Assembly: GCA_016715405.1 (NCBI GenBank)
Contig: JADKAE010000003.1
Span: forward strand, 62,001-126,000
Direction of reading: 5' to 3'
Source of the DNA: Saprospiraceae bacterium
Lineage (GTDB): Bacteria > Bacteroidota > Bacteroidia > Chitinophagales > Saprospiraceae
Length of the DNA stretch: 64,000 nucleotides
Positions 9,817-18,700 of this stretch are shown piece by piece. The position numbers were made by a program, and so were the translations under genes. Numbering within the stretch: position 1 is the first letter of the stretch; every line of letters begins with the position of its first letter. Below the pieces are notes generated by a model. It was given only the letters and a program-made list of their open reading frames with translations, had not been told where the DNA came from and ran no database searches.

Positions 9817-11353
9817 ATGACCGCCGTAAGCAAACGCAAACTCTACACCGTAATTGGCGCTTCCTCTCTGGGTACATTAATTGAATGGTACGATTTTTAC
9901 ATATTCGGCAGCCTGGCTACCATACTCTCCGAAAAGTTTTTCCCGCCCGGAAATCCCACTGCGGCCTTTTTAGCCACACTGGCCACCTTTGCGGCCGGAT
10001 TTATCGTACGGCCTTTTGGCGCCCTGGTATTCGGCAGGCTGGGTGATCTGATCGGCCGCAAATACACTTTTTTGCTCACGCTGGTACTGATGGGCGGTTC
10101 AACTTTTGCCATCGGCATTATACCCTCTTATGAAAATTTTGCCTGGGCGCCGGGCATCATACTTATACTGCGCCTCTTGCAGGGGTTGGCATTGGGCGGC
10201 GAATACGGCGGCGCAGCCACATATGTTGCAGAGCATTCCCCCCCGCACCGTAGAGGATATTATACAAGCTGGATTCAAACCACTGCCACACTGGGTTTAT
10301 TTCTTTCTTTAATTGTGATCATCACCTGCCAGCAATTGCTGAGCAAGGAAGACTATTACAGTTGGGGCTGGCGGCTGCCCTTTTTGCTGAGTATCGTGCT
10401 GTTGGCTATTTCCATTGTTATCCGCATGAAAATGCAGGAATCGCCGCTGTTTGCCAAACTGAAAAGCGAGGGCAACACATCGGTGAACCCCTTGAAAGAA
10501 AGTTTCGGCCACCGGGCTAATTTAAAAATGGTATTGCTCGCTTTATTCGGCGCTACCATGGGGCAGGGCGTAGTTTGGTATACCGGGCAGTTTTATGCCC
10601 AAACCTTTTTACTAAAAACGTGTAGTCTGGAACCCACGCAGACCAATACCTGGATTGGCATCGCCCTGCTGCTTGCCACACCCTTTTTTATTGTATTTGG
10701 CTGGCTGAGCGATAAAATAGGCCGAAAGCCCATTATGCTGGCCGGCATGCTGCTGGCCATACTCAGCTATCGCGCCATATTCACCCAGTTTTATCGCTAT
10801 GCCGATGTGTCGCAGAAACAGGAAGTGGTAGCGGCAACGGTTACAAAAACCCATACGGAGGCCGTAAAGAAAAGCAAAGACAGCCTGTTGCTTACCACCA
10901 CGTTTAAGCAATACACCGACGGAAGCACTTCGGAAACAGAGGTACGGCAATTACTTCCGGCCGATACAGGTAAGAAATTACCCATACCCGTGACAAAAAG
11001 ACGGTTGTGTTAGCTGATAGTTATGGTATAAAATTATCGGACTGATTTTTTTGCTGGTGTTTTTTGTAACTATGGTGTACGGTCCTATTGCGGCTTTTTT
11101 GGTCGAATTATTTCCTACCAAAATACGGTATACCAGTATGAGCTTGCCTTATCATATTGGTAACGGCGTTTTTGGCGGAATGGTGCCGTTTATAGCGACT
11201 CTGATGTATGAATATTCCAAAACTGCGAGCAATCCTGAGGGGGATTATCTTGCAGGCTTGTGGTATCCTATTTCTGTTGCGGCAGTATGTTTTGTGATCG
11301 GATTGCTATACTTAAACAACCGCAATAACCACGATCATTTATCGCACCATTAA
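9817..11353 (+). CDS. MHS-family MFS transporter (two frameshifts in this sequence)
   Basis: Twelve-helix major facilitator of the metabolite:H+ symporter family. Diagnostic: GTLIEWYDFYIFGSLA in helix 1, the motif GRLGDLIGRKYTF after helix 2, LQGLALGGEYGGAATYVAEH in helix 4 and GWLSDKIGRKPIM between helices 8 and 9. A hydrophilic insertion of about 80 residues follows helix 9, as in Bacteroidota members. The frame stops at 11013, but the last helices continue in another frame from about 11042 (FFVTMVYGPIAAFLVELFPTKIRYT). One base is missing in the A5 at 10995-10999 and one in GG at 11039-11040. ATG 9817 is preferred over the upstream TTG at 9775. Substrates of the family are carboxylates, proline or betaine. 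The following small gene is its usual partner. Confidence 0.8.
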
Positions 11354-11363
11354 AAGTAATGAA

Positions 11364-11590
11364 ATGGATAAGCTAAAAAAAATACTGGGCATTGTCTGGA
11401 TACTGTTGGGGCCTGCCACGCTAGTTTTCCTTGTATATGAAGCCTGGCAAAAAATAAAAGCCAATCCGGTTCACGATGTTTATCTGCCCTGGCTTATCAT
11501 CGTAGTCATATGTATTCCCATTGCCATAGGTATGGTATTATTTGGGTATTTTGCTTTGCTGGGTGAATATAGCCGGGAGCAGATGGAGTA
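11364..11590 (+). CDS. Small membrane protein, DUF6814-like
   Basis: Begins MDKLKKILGIVWILLGPATL and has two membrane helices (KILGIVWILLGPATLVFLVY and LPWLIIVVICIPIAIGMVLF) followed by GYFALLGEYSREQME. About 75 residues of this type are normally found directly after MHS transporters in Bacteroidota, here 10 bp downstream. The open frame as it stands runs on to 11780 through the ATTCGTC heptamer array and into the next gene. The end at about 11590 is my estimate of the native C-terminus; a lost stop or one-base error at the edge of the array is likely. It probably assists or modulates the transporter, which is inference from position. Confidence 0.6.
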
Positions 11591-11592
11591 TC

Positions 11593-11620
11593 ATTCGTCA
11601 TTCGTCATTCGTCATTCGTC
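11593..11620 (+). repeat. Four perfect ATTCGTC heptamers upstream of a promoter
   Basis: ATTCGTC repeated four times, followed directly by ATTTATATCG and the box TACCTTTG at 11631. Only one arm is present; it is the same heptamer as in the right arm at 3422-3453. Confidence 0.85.
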
Positions 11621-11630
11621 ATTTATATCG

Positions 11631-11638
11631 TACCTTTG
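11631..11638 (+). promoter_or_regulatory. -7 box TACCTTTG
   Basis: Matches TAnnTTTG and is followed by GCC, as in the promoter-bearing repeat elements of this window. It lies 24 bp before the TTG start of the oxidoreductase gene. Confidence 0.65.
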
Positions 11639-11661
11639 CCCCATAATCAACTGCCGATCGC

Positions 11662-12375
11662 TTGGAAATCGTCAAACACCACAAAACAGCGCTGCTGGTA
11701 GGCGCCACCGGATTGGTGGGCCATTATTGCCTTCAGCTATTGCTGGCGCACGACGCCTACGACAAAGTGGTCGTATTTAGCCGCCGTCCGCTGAAGATCT
11801 CGCATACCAAATTGGAAGAACACGTAGTCGACTTCGACAAATTGGGCAAATACCAGCATTTATTCAAAGGCAACGACTTATTCAGTTGTCTTGGCACTAC
11901 GATGGCCAAAGCCGGCAGCAAAGAAGCGTTTTACACCGTAGATTTTGTATATCCCTACCAGGTAGCCCTGCTGGCCATTGAAAACGGAGTCAATCAGCTC
12001 TTGCTGGTCTCTTCCGTCGGCGCCGATCCCGAATCCATTTTTTATTACAGCCGGGTAAAAGGCGACCTGGAAGTAGCCGTAAAAAAACTGCCCTTCTGGG
12101 CCATCCACATTTTTCAACCCTCCGTGCTACTCGGCGAGCGCAACGAAAACCGCTGGGGCGAGCGAATAGCCGGCCGACTGGCCAGGGGCTTCGATTACCT
12201 CACAGGTGGTATGCTCACCAAATACAAGCCCATTGAAGCCGAAGTGGTGGCACAGGCCATGGTGAGCGCCGCACAAGGCCTCAAACCCGGCACGTTTGTG
12301 TATCCCTCGCATTACCTGCAGCGGCTGGCCGGGGAGCTGGATGCGGAGCAGCCCAGGTTGGGAGGGAGAGATTGA
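11662..12375 (+). CDS. NAD(P)-binding oxidoreductase, TIP30/HTATIP2-like short-chain dehydrogenase
   Basis: 237 residues with an N-terminal Rossmann fold: LLVGATGLVGHYCLQLLL (GxxGxxG, residues 11-28), then VVVFSRRPL giving the end of strand 2 with Arg for NADP. DLFSCLGTTMAKAGSKEAFYTVDFVYPYQVA and LLLVSSVGADPESIFYYSRVKGDLE carry the Ser and the YxxxK pair (Tyr-Ser-Arg-Val-Lys) of atypical SDRs. FQPSVLLGER is typical of the TIP30-like group. The substrate is unknown. The only good start is a TTG at 11662, after a stop at 11644; a promoter box lies 24 bp upstream. The C-terminal residues (QPRLGGRD) are coded by the first bases of a GA-rich repeat. Confidence 0.8.
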   Translation: MEIVKHHKTALLVGATGLVGHYCLQLLLAHDAYDKVVVFSRRPLKISHTKLEEHVVDFDKLGKYQHLFKGNDLFSCLGTTMAKAGSKEAFYTVDFVYPYQVALLAIENGVNQLLLVSSVGADPESIFYYSRVKGDLEVAVKKLPFWAIHIFQPSVLLGERNENRWGERIAGRLARGFDYLTGGMLTKYKPIEAEVVAQAMVSAAQGLKPGTFVYPSHYLQRLAGELDAEQPRLGGRD

Positions 12376-12534
12376 GGGAGGGAGAGAGGGAGAGAGGGGG
12401 CGATTTTTGATGTTGAATGTTTAATGTTGGATTATCCGTCCCCTATCTTTGCCAATTATACTTTAACAGAGAACAGAGAACAGAGAACAGAGAACAGAGA
12501 ACAGAGAACCTACAACTTACAACCTACAACCAAA
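12376..12534 (+). repeat. Promoter-bearing heptamer element upstream of gldC (diverged copy)
   Basis: Fills the whole gap. First a GGGAGAG-like GA-rich run (12376-12408), then T-rich heptamers (TGTTGAA, TGTTTAA, TGTTGGA, TTATCCG), then the core TATCTTTGCCAATTATACTT, then six perfect AACAGAG copies (12465-12506) and four degenerate units AACCTAC, AACTTAC, AACCTAC, AACCAAA. The ATG at 12535 follows exactly ten heptamers from the first AACAGAG. Confidence 0.9.
12444..12451 (+). promoter_or_regulatory. -7 box TATCTTTG of gldC, inside the repeat core
   Basis: TATCTTTG followed by CCAATTA. Transcription would start a few bases downstream, so almost the whole 5' leader (about 75 nt) is AACAGAG-type repeat. 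Confidence 0.75.
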
Positions 12535-12891
12535 ATGTCCGATCCAATAGCAAAAACATCCACATTAACCGTAAAGGTGGGATTAGACCCAGCGGGAATT
12601 CCGATAGCCATCGAATGGGAGTCGGAAGATGCGCTTGGCAAGAAAGAGCCGGTAGACTGCAAGGCCATGTTATTATCCTTTTTTAATGCACAGACCAAGG
12701 AAACCATGAAACTGGACTTGTGGACCAAAGACATGCAGGTGGACGAGATGGACCGGTTCATATTTCAAACCTTGCGGGCCATGGCCGACACCTACTTCAA
12801 AGCCACCCAAAACAACAAACTGGCTGCCGATATGCAGCGTTTCGTGCAATATTTCGGGGAGCAAACTGAAATCATTCCGCGTCAACAATAA
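12535..12891 (+). CDS. gldC: Gliding motility protein GldC
   Basis: 118 residues from the ATG at 12535 (a longer frame from 12424 begins inside the repeat and upstream of the promoter). KTSTLTVKVGLDPAGIPIAIEW, then AMLLSFFNAQTKETMKLDLW and TKDMQVDEMDRFIFQTLRAMAD match the compact cytoplasmic GldC family of gliding Bacteroidota. GldC was found with gldB in Flavobacterium johnsoniae; it stabilises gliding but its biochemical role is not established. It agrees with the T9SS cargo proteins elsewhere in this window. Neighbours are metabolic genes, not gldB, so it stands alone here with its own promoter. Confidence 0.85.
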   Translation: MSDPIAKTSTLTVKVGLDPAGIPIAIEWESEDALGKKEPVDCKAMLLSFFNAQTKETMKLDLWTKDMQVDEMDRFIFQTLRAMADTYFKATQNNKLAADMQRFVQYFGEQTEIIPRQQ

Positions 12892-12908
12892 GTCATGATT
12901 TGCACTCG

Positions 12909-12943
12909 TTTGGGTACACTATCAAAGCTTTTGGTTAACTTTG
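12909..12943 (+). promoter_or_regulatory. Promoter of the glutaryl-CoA dehydrogenase gene
   Basis: TTTG at 12909-12912 and TAACTTTG at 12936-12943, 23 bp apart, fitting the Bacteroidota -33/-7 pattern. The ATG at 12984 follows a leader of about 35 nt. Confidence 0.65.
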
Positions 12944-12983
12944 CGGCATCTTTTTATCCTAACCAAACTATACAAGGACGGAT

Positions 12984-14210
12984 ATGTACACGAATAATAA
13001 TGGCACAGGCGATCATACGATTGTAAAAAGAGCCAAAGAGGACAGGTATCAGCACCACGACTATTACAACATAGACGAGCTGCTGACCGAGGAGCACCTG
13101 CTGGCCCGCGACGCCGTGCGCACCTGGGTAAAACAGGAAGTCACACCGATCATCGAAGAATATGCCGACAAGGCGCAGTGCCCTACCCATTTATTCAAAG
13201 GGCTGGCCGACATAGGCGCTTTTGGGCCCAGCATCCCCGCTGAATACGGCGGCGGCGGCATGGACGAAATGGCTTACGGCGTTATCATGCAGGAATTGGA
13301 ACGCGGCGACTCGGGCATCCGTTCGATGGCCTCGGTACAGGGCTCGCTGGTGATGTACCCCATCTACCGCTTCGGCTCGGAAGAACAACGCCGCAAATAC
13401 CTGCCCAAGCTGGGCAACGGCGAATTCATCGGCTGCTTCGGCCTTACCGAACCCGACTACGGCTCGAACCCCACCGATATGATCACCAACGTGAAAGACG
13501 ATGGCGATGCATACATCCTCAATGGCGCCAAAATGTGGATCACCAACTCACCGGTGGCCGACATCGCCGTGGTGTGGGCCCGCGACGAACAAGGCATCAT
13601 CCGCGGTATGGTCGTAGAGCGCGATATGAAAGGTTTCACCACGCCTGAAATCAAAGGCAAATGGTCGCTGCGCGCTTCTATCACCGGTGAACTCGTTTTT
13701 GAAGACGTGCGCGTACCCAAGGCAAACGTACTGCCCAACGTTCAGGGTATGAAGGGTCCGTTGTCTTGTCTCAACAAAGCCCGCTACGGCATCGCCTGGG
13801 GTGCTATCGGCGCCGCGCTCGACTGCTACGATTCCGCCCTGCGGTATTCGCTGGAGCGCATCCAGTTTGGCAAACCCATCGGACAGTTCCAGCTCCAGCA
13901 GAAAAAACTTGCCGAGATGATCACCGAGATCACTAAAGCACAGTTGCTGATCTGGCGTTTGGGCTCATTGGCCAATGTGGGCAAAGCCACGCCGGCGCAG
14001 ATCTCAATGGCCAAGCGCAACAACGTCATGATGGCCCTGGAAATCGCCCGCGAAGCACGCCAGATGCACGGCGGCATGGGTATCACCAACGAATACCCCG
14101 TGTTCCGCCACATGATGAACCTCGAAACGGTACTTACCTACGAAGGCACCCACGATATTCACCTGCTGATAACGGGGATGGATATTACCGGACTAAATGC
14201 CTTTAAATAG
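12984..14210 (+). CDS. gcdH: Glutaryl-CoA dehydrogenase (acyl-CoA dehydrogenase family)
   Basis: 408 residues, the usual length. FAD-dependent oxidation and decarboxylation of glutaryl-CoA to crotonyl-CoA in lysine and tryptophan breakdown. ERGDSGIRSMASVQGSLVM contains the Arg that binds the glutaryl carboxylate in human GCDH. CFGLTEPDYGSNPTDM and KMWITNSPVADIAVVWAR form the FAD/substrate site, and TYEGTHDIH near the end carries the catalytic Glu (residue 387). Similarity to the human enzyme is recognisable along the full length. It stands alone with its own promoter; a terminator and a heptamer array follow. The last 23 bases of the gene are repeated after the array. Confidence 0.92.
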   Translation: MYTNNNGTGDHTIVKRAKEDRYQHHDYYNIDELLTEEHLLARDAVRTWVKQEVTPIIEEYADKAQCPTHLFKGLADIGAFGPSIPAEYGGGGMDEMAYGVIMQELERGDSGIRSMASVQGSLVMYPIYRFGSEEQRRKYLPKLGNGEFIGCFGLTEPDYGSNPTDMITNVKDDGDAYILNGAKMWITNSPVADIAVVWARDEQGIIRGMVVERDMKGFTTPEIKGKWSLRASITGELVFEDVRVPKANVLPNVQGMKGPLSCLNKARYGIAWGAIGAALDCYDSALRYSLERIQFGKPIGQFQLQQKKLAEMITEITKAQLLIWRLGSLANVGKATPAQISMAKRNNVMMALEIAREARQMHGGMGITNEYPVFRHMMNLETVLTYEGTHDIHLLITGMDITGLNAFK

Positions 14211-14268
14211 GGTGTGAACTGTGAACTGTGAACTGTGAACCGATCACCGGGCTAAATGCCTTTAAATA
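14187..14268 (+). repeat. 23-bp direct repeat of the gcdH end flanking a GTGAACT heptamer array
   Basis: Bases 14187-14209 (ACCGGACTAAATGCC...) recur at 14246-14268 with a single mismatch. Between them lie about four GTGAACT heptamers (14213-14240) and GATC. The layout looks like a duplicated target flanking an inserted array, or a duplication by slippage. Confidence 0.85.
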
Positions 14269-14283
14269 ATAGCATAACGGCTG

Positions 14284-14313
14284 GAAAGCGACTTGTTTTT
14301 GGGGTCGCTTTTC
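14284..14313 (+). terminator. Terminator after gcdH
   Basis: Stem AAAGCGAC / GTCGCTTTT around a T/G-rich loop, ending in a short T run. Confidence 0.65.
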
Positions 14314-14404
14314 CTTCCTGAAAAAAGGCCACAACATCATTTTTTACTATTACTAAAACAAATAAGGCCTTTTTATGCGTTTACATGAGAAAATAGAAAC
14401 ACAA

Positions 14405-15616
14405 ATGAGATGGAAACACGTGGTTGGCGTGGTAGCCTTAATCTGCTGTAACCTCGCCGTCAACGCTCAGGGAGGAGCTATTCAACTGCAAAATCCCTCT
14501 TTCGAAGATTTTCCGAGACACAGCAAACCTCCTCGCGATTGGTACGACTGCGGATTCCCCGGAGAAACCCCGCCCGACGTACAGCCCGACCCGGCTTTTA
14601 CGTTCCAGGTGTCTAAACCCGCTGTAGACGGCGAAACTTACCTGGGGATGGTGGTGCGCGACAACGATACCTGGGAAGCAGTATCCCAACGCCTGAGCGC
14701 CCCAATGGAAAAAGGCAAATGCTACGAATTCAGTATCTATCTCGCCAAATCCCCCATGTATGTGAGTTCGAGCAGAACCACCGATGAAACCGCCAATTAC
14801 ACCACACCGGTAAAATTGCGCGTATACGGCGGATTTGGCAATTGCGACAAGCAATACCTGCTCGGCGAAACCAAGGTGATCAATCACGATCGCTGGCTGC
14901 AGTATAATTTCCTGTTTGAACCCATTGGAAATTATACCTACATCGTTATGGAGGCCTTTTATCAAACCCCTACCCTGTTTCCATATAATGGCAATATCCT
15001 GATCGATCATGCATCCGCTATTGTGCCCGTGCCCTGCAAAAACAAAGACAAAAAAGACGAAGTAGGCCCTACCCAGGAAGTGCAGCAGCCGCTGGCCAAT
15101 GCAACGCCCAAAACGGGTGATAAAAAACCTGGACAAACCAATAATCAACCCGCCAACGATAAACCACAGGTTAAGAAACCCGTAGAACAACCTGTGGTAC
15201 CCAAAGAAGAAAAACAACTGGATATCGCTACCGTAAAACGCGCCGACCTGAAAGAAGGCTCCACGATACGCATCAATAACCTGTTCTTCCAGGTGAACAA
15301 AGCCATTATTTCGGAAGAATCAAACCTTGTACTCGGCCAGATCTTCGATTTTATGCGCAACAGCTCCGACGTAATCGTCGAAATCGGCGGCCACACCAAC
15401 GGCCTGTGCGATGACGATTACTGCAATAAATTATCTTCCGACCGAGCTAAATCGGTAGCCGATTATCTGATTTCCAGAGGAATACACCGCGACCGTGTGC
15501 GCTATAAAGGCTACGGAAAAACCCGGCCTATTGCCACAAACCGCACGCCCGACGGCCGTGCCCAAAATCAACGCGTGGAAATAAAAGTGCTTGGGTTTAA
15601 GAAGGAAGGGAGGTAG
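14405..15616 (+). CDS. OmpA-family cell envelope protein
   Basis: About 403 residues from ATG 14405; the frame opens at 14375 but the signal peptide (MRWKHVVGVVALICCNLAVNAQ) starts at the second ATG. The N-terminal domain of about 200 residues (IQLQNPSFEDFPRHSKPPRDW, then a jelly-roll-like pattern with MEKGKCYEFSIYLAKS) resembles a carbohydrate-binding-like module seen in Bacteroidota secreted proteins. A Lys/Pro/Gln-rich linker follows, then an OmpA C-terminal peptidoglycan-binding domain (LVLGQIFDFMRNSSDVIVEIGGHTN; SDRAKSVADYLISRGIHRDRVRYKGYGKTRPI; NQRVEIKVL). It probably tethers to peptidoglycan in the periplasm or outer membrane. Monocistronic, followed by a strong terminator. Confidence 0.85.
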   Translation: MRWKHVVGVVALICCNLAVNAQGGAIQLQNPSFEDFPRHSKPPRDWYDCGFPGETPPDVQPDPAFTFQVSKPAVDGETYLGMVVRDNDTWEAVSQRLSAPMEKGKCYEFSIYLAKSPMYVSSSRTTDETANYTTPVKLRVYGGFGNCDKQYLLGETKVINHDRWLQYNFLFEPIGNYTYIVMEAFYQTPTLFPYNGNILIDHASAIVPVPCKNKDKKDEVGPTQEVQQPLANATPKTGDKKPGQTNNQPANDKPQVKKPVEQPVVPKEEKQLDIATVKRADLKEGSTIRINNLFFQVNKAIISEESNLVLGQIFDFMRNSSDVIVEIGGHTNGLCDDDYCNKLSSDRAKSVADYLISRGIHRDRVRYKGYGKTRPIATNRTPDGRAQNQRVEIKVLGFKKEGR

Positions 15617-15624
15617 GTAGGTAA

Positions 15625-15704
15625 CCGCCTTTTTTTACCGGTCGGACCGTTTGGAACGGTCCGACCGGTACCCGAACCGGGCAAAAAAAAGGCCCCCCTC
15701 CTGT
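15625..15704. terminator. Bidirectional terminator between convergent genes
   Basis: Near-perfect hairpin ACCGGTCGGACCGTT / AACGGTCCGACCGGT (15637-15669), preceded by a T7 run after GCC and followed by a second inverted segment with A8 (GGGCAAAAAAAAGG). It can end transcription from both the OmpA gene (plus) and the 1551-residue gene (minus). Confidence 0.85.
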
Positions 15705-15764
15705 CTGCGGTGGAGAGAGGCTATCCCAAAAACCGATTAAGTGTCAAATATCTTATTTATTTTT

Positions 15765-18700
15765 CTATTTGTCTAGTATCACTACCTTTTTCACATCAGA
15801 AAAAATATCACTTTGTAAGCGGCATAGCAAAACGCCATTTGCCGGCAGTCCCTCCCGGTCGATACGCCAATGGTGAAGCCCGGCCTCGTAATGCGCTTTT
15901 TGACGCTTCAGCAACCTTCCCGACGCGTCAAGTATGTCCAGAGTTACCTGTTGACTAATTGGAATTTGGAATACTACATCGGCATATTGGCTAAACGGAT
16001 TAGGGCGAATAGTCATCCATGCTGTTTTGTCGGCTGGCGCTTCCTGGGTGAAGTCGAGGGCAACGAGCCCGGTATTTAGTAGTCCGTTATCTTCCCACCA
16101 ATACGCTTCAGGATTCATCCGGGATGGGGGTGCTATCTGTAACGCCTCGCTAAGTTTCATCGACTTGAGCGCTGTAAATTCCATTTCAAAAACGGGTTGC
16201 CGGTCTGTGCCCTGGGCATTCCAACTCAACAAAGCAAGACCTTCCGAGGTGCGATGCAATCCCCAATATCCTGGCGGCACCTCGCTGTCGTCGGGGATGC
16301 CGAGCCACTGCAATGCAGCGGGATTCCAGGAAAGGCCGAGCTGGCAGCCGGCAACGGGAAACGAAGCGGCAAAGCTGATGCGGTAAGTCTGTCCTTCTAC
16401 CAGCCATTCATCGGTTGCTTGCAGTAGCAAAGCCTGCGAGGTATTGCGCGATTCGAGTGAAAGGAAACCTGCAGGGTTGGCGCTGCCGTTTACGTCGCCT
16501 GTTTTGATGCCCACAAAATGGATCATCGTATCGCTATCGAGCATTTCCAGGATGACGCTTTCGGGGAAGTTTTCCTGGAACGGGTTGGCGGTATCGGGGA
16601 ATACATATTGCTCCGGCACAAACCGCCAGGAGGTATTGGCGCCAAATACCGTATCAATACTCAGGATCACGCGCCTGATAGCAATTACGTCCTGCGTGGA
16701 AATTGTGCCCGAGCGGTTGGCATCGGCGGCTATGATCTTGTAAGGAGAAGGCAGTTGCTGTGTGCCCAGAATATGCCGGGTAATAAATACCAGGTCGAGC
16801 GTGGTTACACCGTTGTCGTGGTCGATGTTTTTTCCGGGTTCTACCTTGTAGCCGTCGGCTTGGGGCAGATTGGGGAAGGCATACAAGCCATCGATGCCCG
16901 TGGTATCGCTGCCGGCAACGGGGCCGGTGAGCACTACCCTCGCCTCGGCGATGCCCTCTCCTTCTTCATTAAGTACGTGACCTTCGATTTTCCACAAATC
17001 GGCGCACAAAGGCAGGGGCGCTTCTACGGAGACAATAGTCTGACAGGATGTCTGCTGGCCTGAAGCATTCACGCCCCATACTTCGAGGGGGTGTAAGCCA
17101 AGAGAATCGCAGTTGTACAAAATATCCGTAATCGTACCCGCCTCGTCGAAAGAGAAAAAGATCACGCCGCAGTCTTCAACCGATTGCGCTATTAAAGCAT
17201 CGGCAGCGACGAGGGCGCCGTTTTCATCGGGCAGGGTGACTACAAGCGTATCCAGGCACTGGAGTTCGGGCGGCGTGCAGTCTTGTATGCTGAAAGGCAA
17301 CATATACTGCGACAAATTGCCGCAAGCGTCGAACACGCTGACAAAAATAGAGTGGTCGCCTTCCGGATAAGCGCCTTCGATGAGGTAAAACCCGTTGCCC
17401 TGGTCGGTGAGCGTACCAAACACGTCTGTAACAATATCGTCATTATACAAATTGAGGCTATGGAAAAGCGTCACCTCGCCTTCGCAATCATCTTCGACTG
17501 TAAATTGCAGGCTCAGCTCGCCGGTGCAATTATCGGCATTGGCGCATACCGGCGCCAGCGTATCGTAGGTAACACGGGCAGGGAAGGGGTCATATACATA
17601 AATTAATTGTTCGTACACGTAATAACCCGTTGAAGGTCCCATGTCGATGTCGCCGCCAAGCAGCACGCGGTATATGCGGTTGCCGTCGGAGCGAATCGTA
17701 TAGCTATCTCCAACTTCGTTGTCAAAATCGGGGCCGTCGCGGCGTTCCAGGGGCAATGGGTCTGATATACCGTCGTATTCACACCAGTTCACCACGTGGT
17801 GCAGGCGCCTGATCTGATAACAACTGGGATGGCCGGGGTCGGTCAGTATTTCATGCGTAACAAAAGCTTCGACGCTATCGCAGCCGGCGCCAAGGAGCCC
17901 AAAATCGGGAAACGACAAGGCGTCGCAATTGACTTCCGTGTCTTCCGCTACTACCAATGTATAATTGTAAACAGGCTGGATAGTGATGGTTTGGGTCACC
18001 ACACGGGGTTGATTAAAAGGGTTATCGGTAGCGGTCCAGGTACGGGTCAGGGTACCGATGCCGCAGAGGTCCACATCCTCCTCCACTTCGAAATCGACCG
18101 AAAAATTGCAATTATCGCCAAAAACGGGCGCGTTGAATTCCTCGTTCAGATAGGCGCTATAATCGGCTGAACAAGGAATATTGATATTTGGGGCCACGCC
18201 ACTCACTACGTAAGGGCGAACGCGGTCGCCGACATCAACGGTGGCCTGACATTCATTGAAATTGCCGTAGCAATCGGTAGCGCGTAAAACCACCTCCACT
18301 ATTTCATTAGTACAATAAAAATCGATTCTATCGCGAAACAGGCTGTCGGGTTCATCCAGCAGCTTGAGTTTCAAACTATCCAGGCAGCATTCATCGCGAC
18401 TGCCCTCGTCGATATCTCCGGGAAATAAACTGCCGTAGCCGATAGAATTCAGCGATATATTCAGATTCACATCGCAAATCATGACAGGTGGCAGTTCGTC
18501 TGTCACGCTAAGGGTACCGGTCAGGGTACTCACATTTCCGCAGGCATCGGTAGCTTCGTAGATAATTTCGTGGTCGCCCAGGGGTAATCCCGGCGCCGGA
18601 ATATTGGCGCCGGCAGCGCCATCAACCCCATTTACGTAAATGGCTTCGCCCAAGGGAGTATATATCTTAACAGAAGTAGTATTACATGGATCCTCTACTA

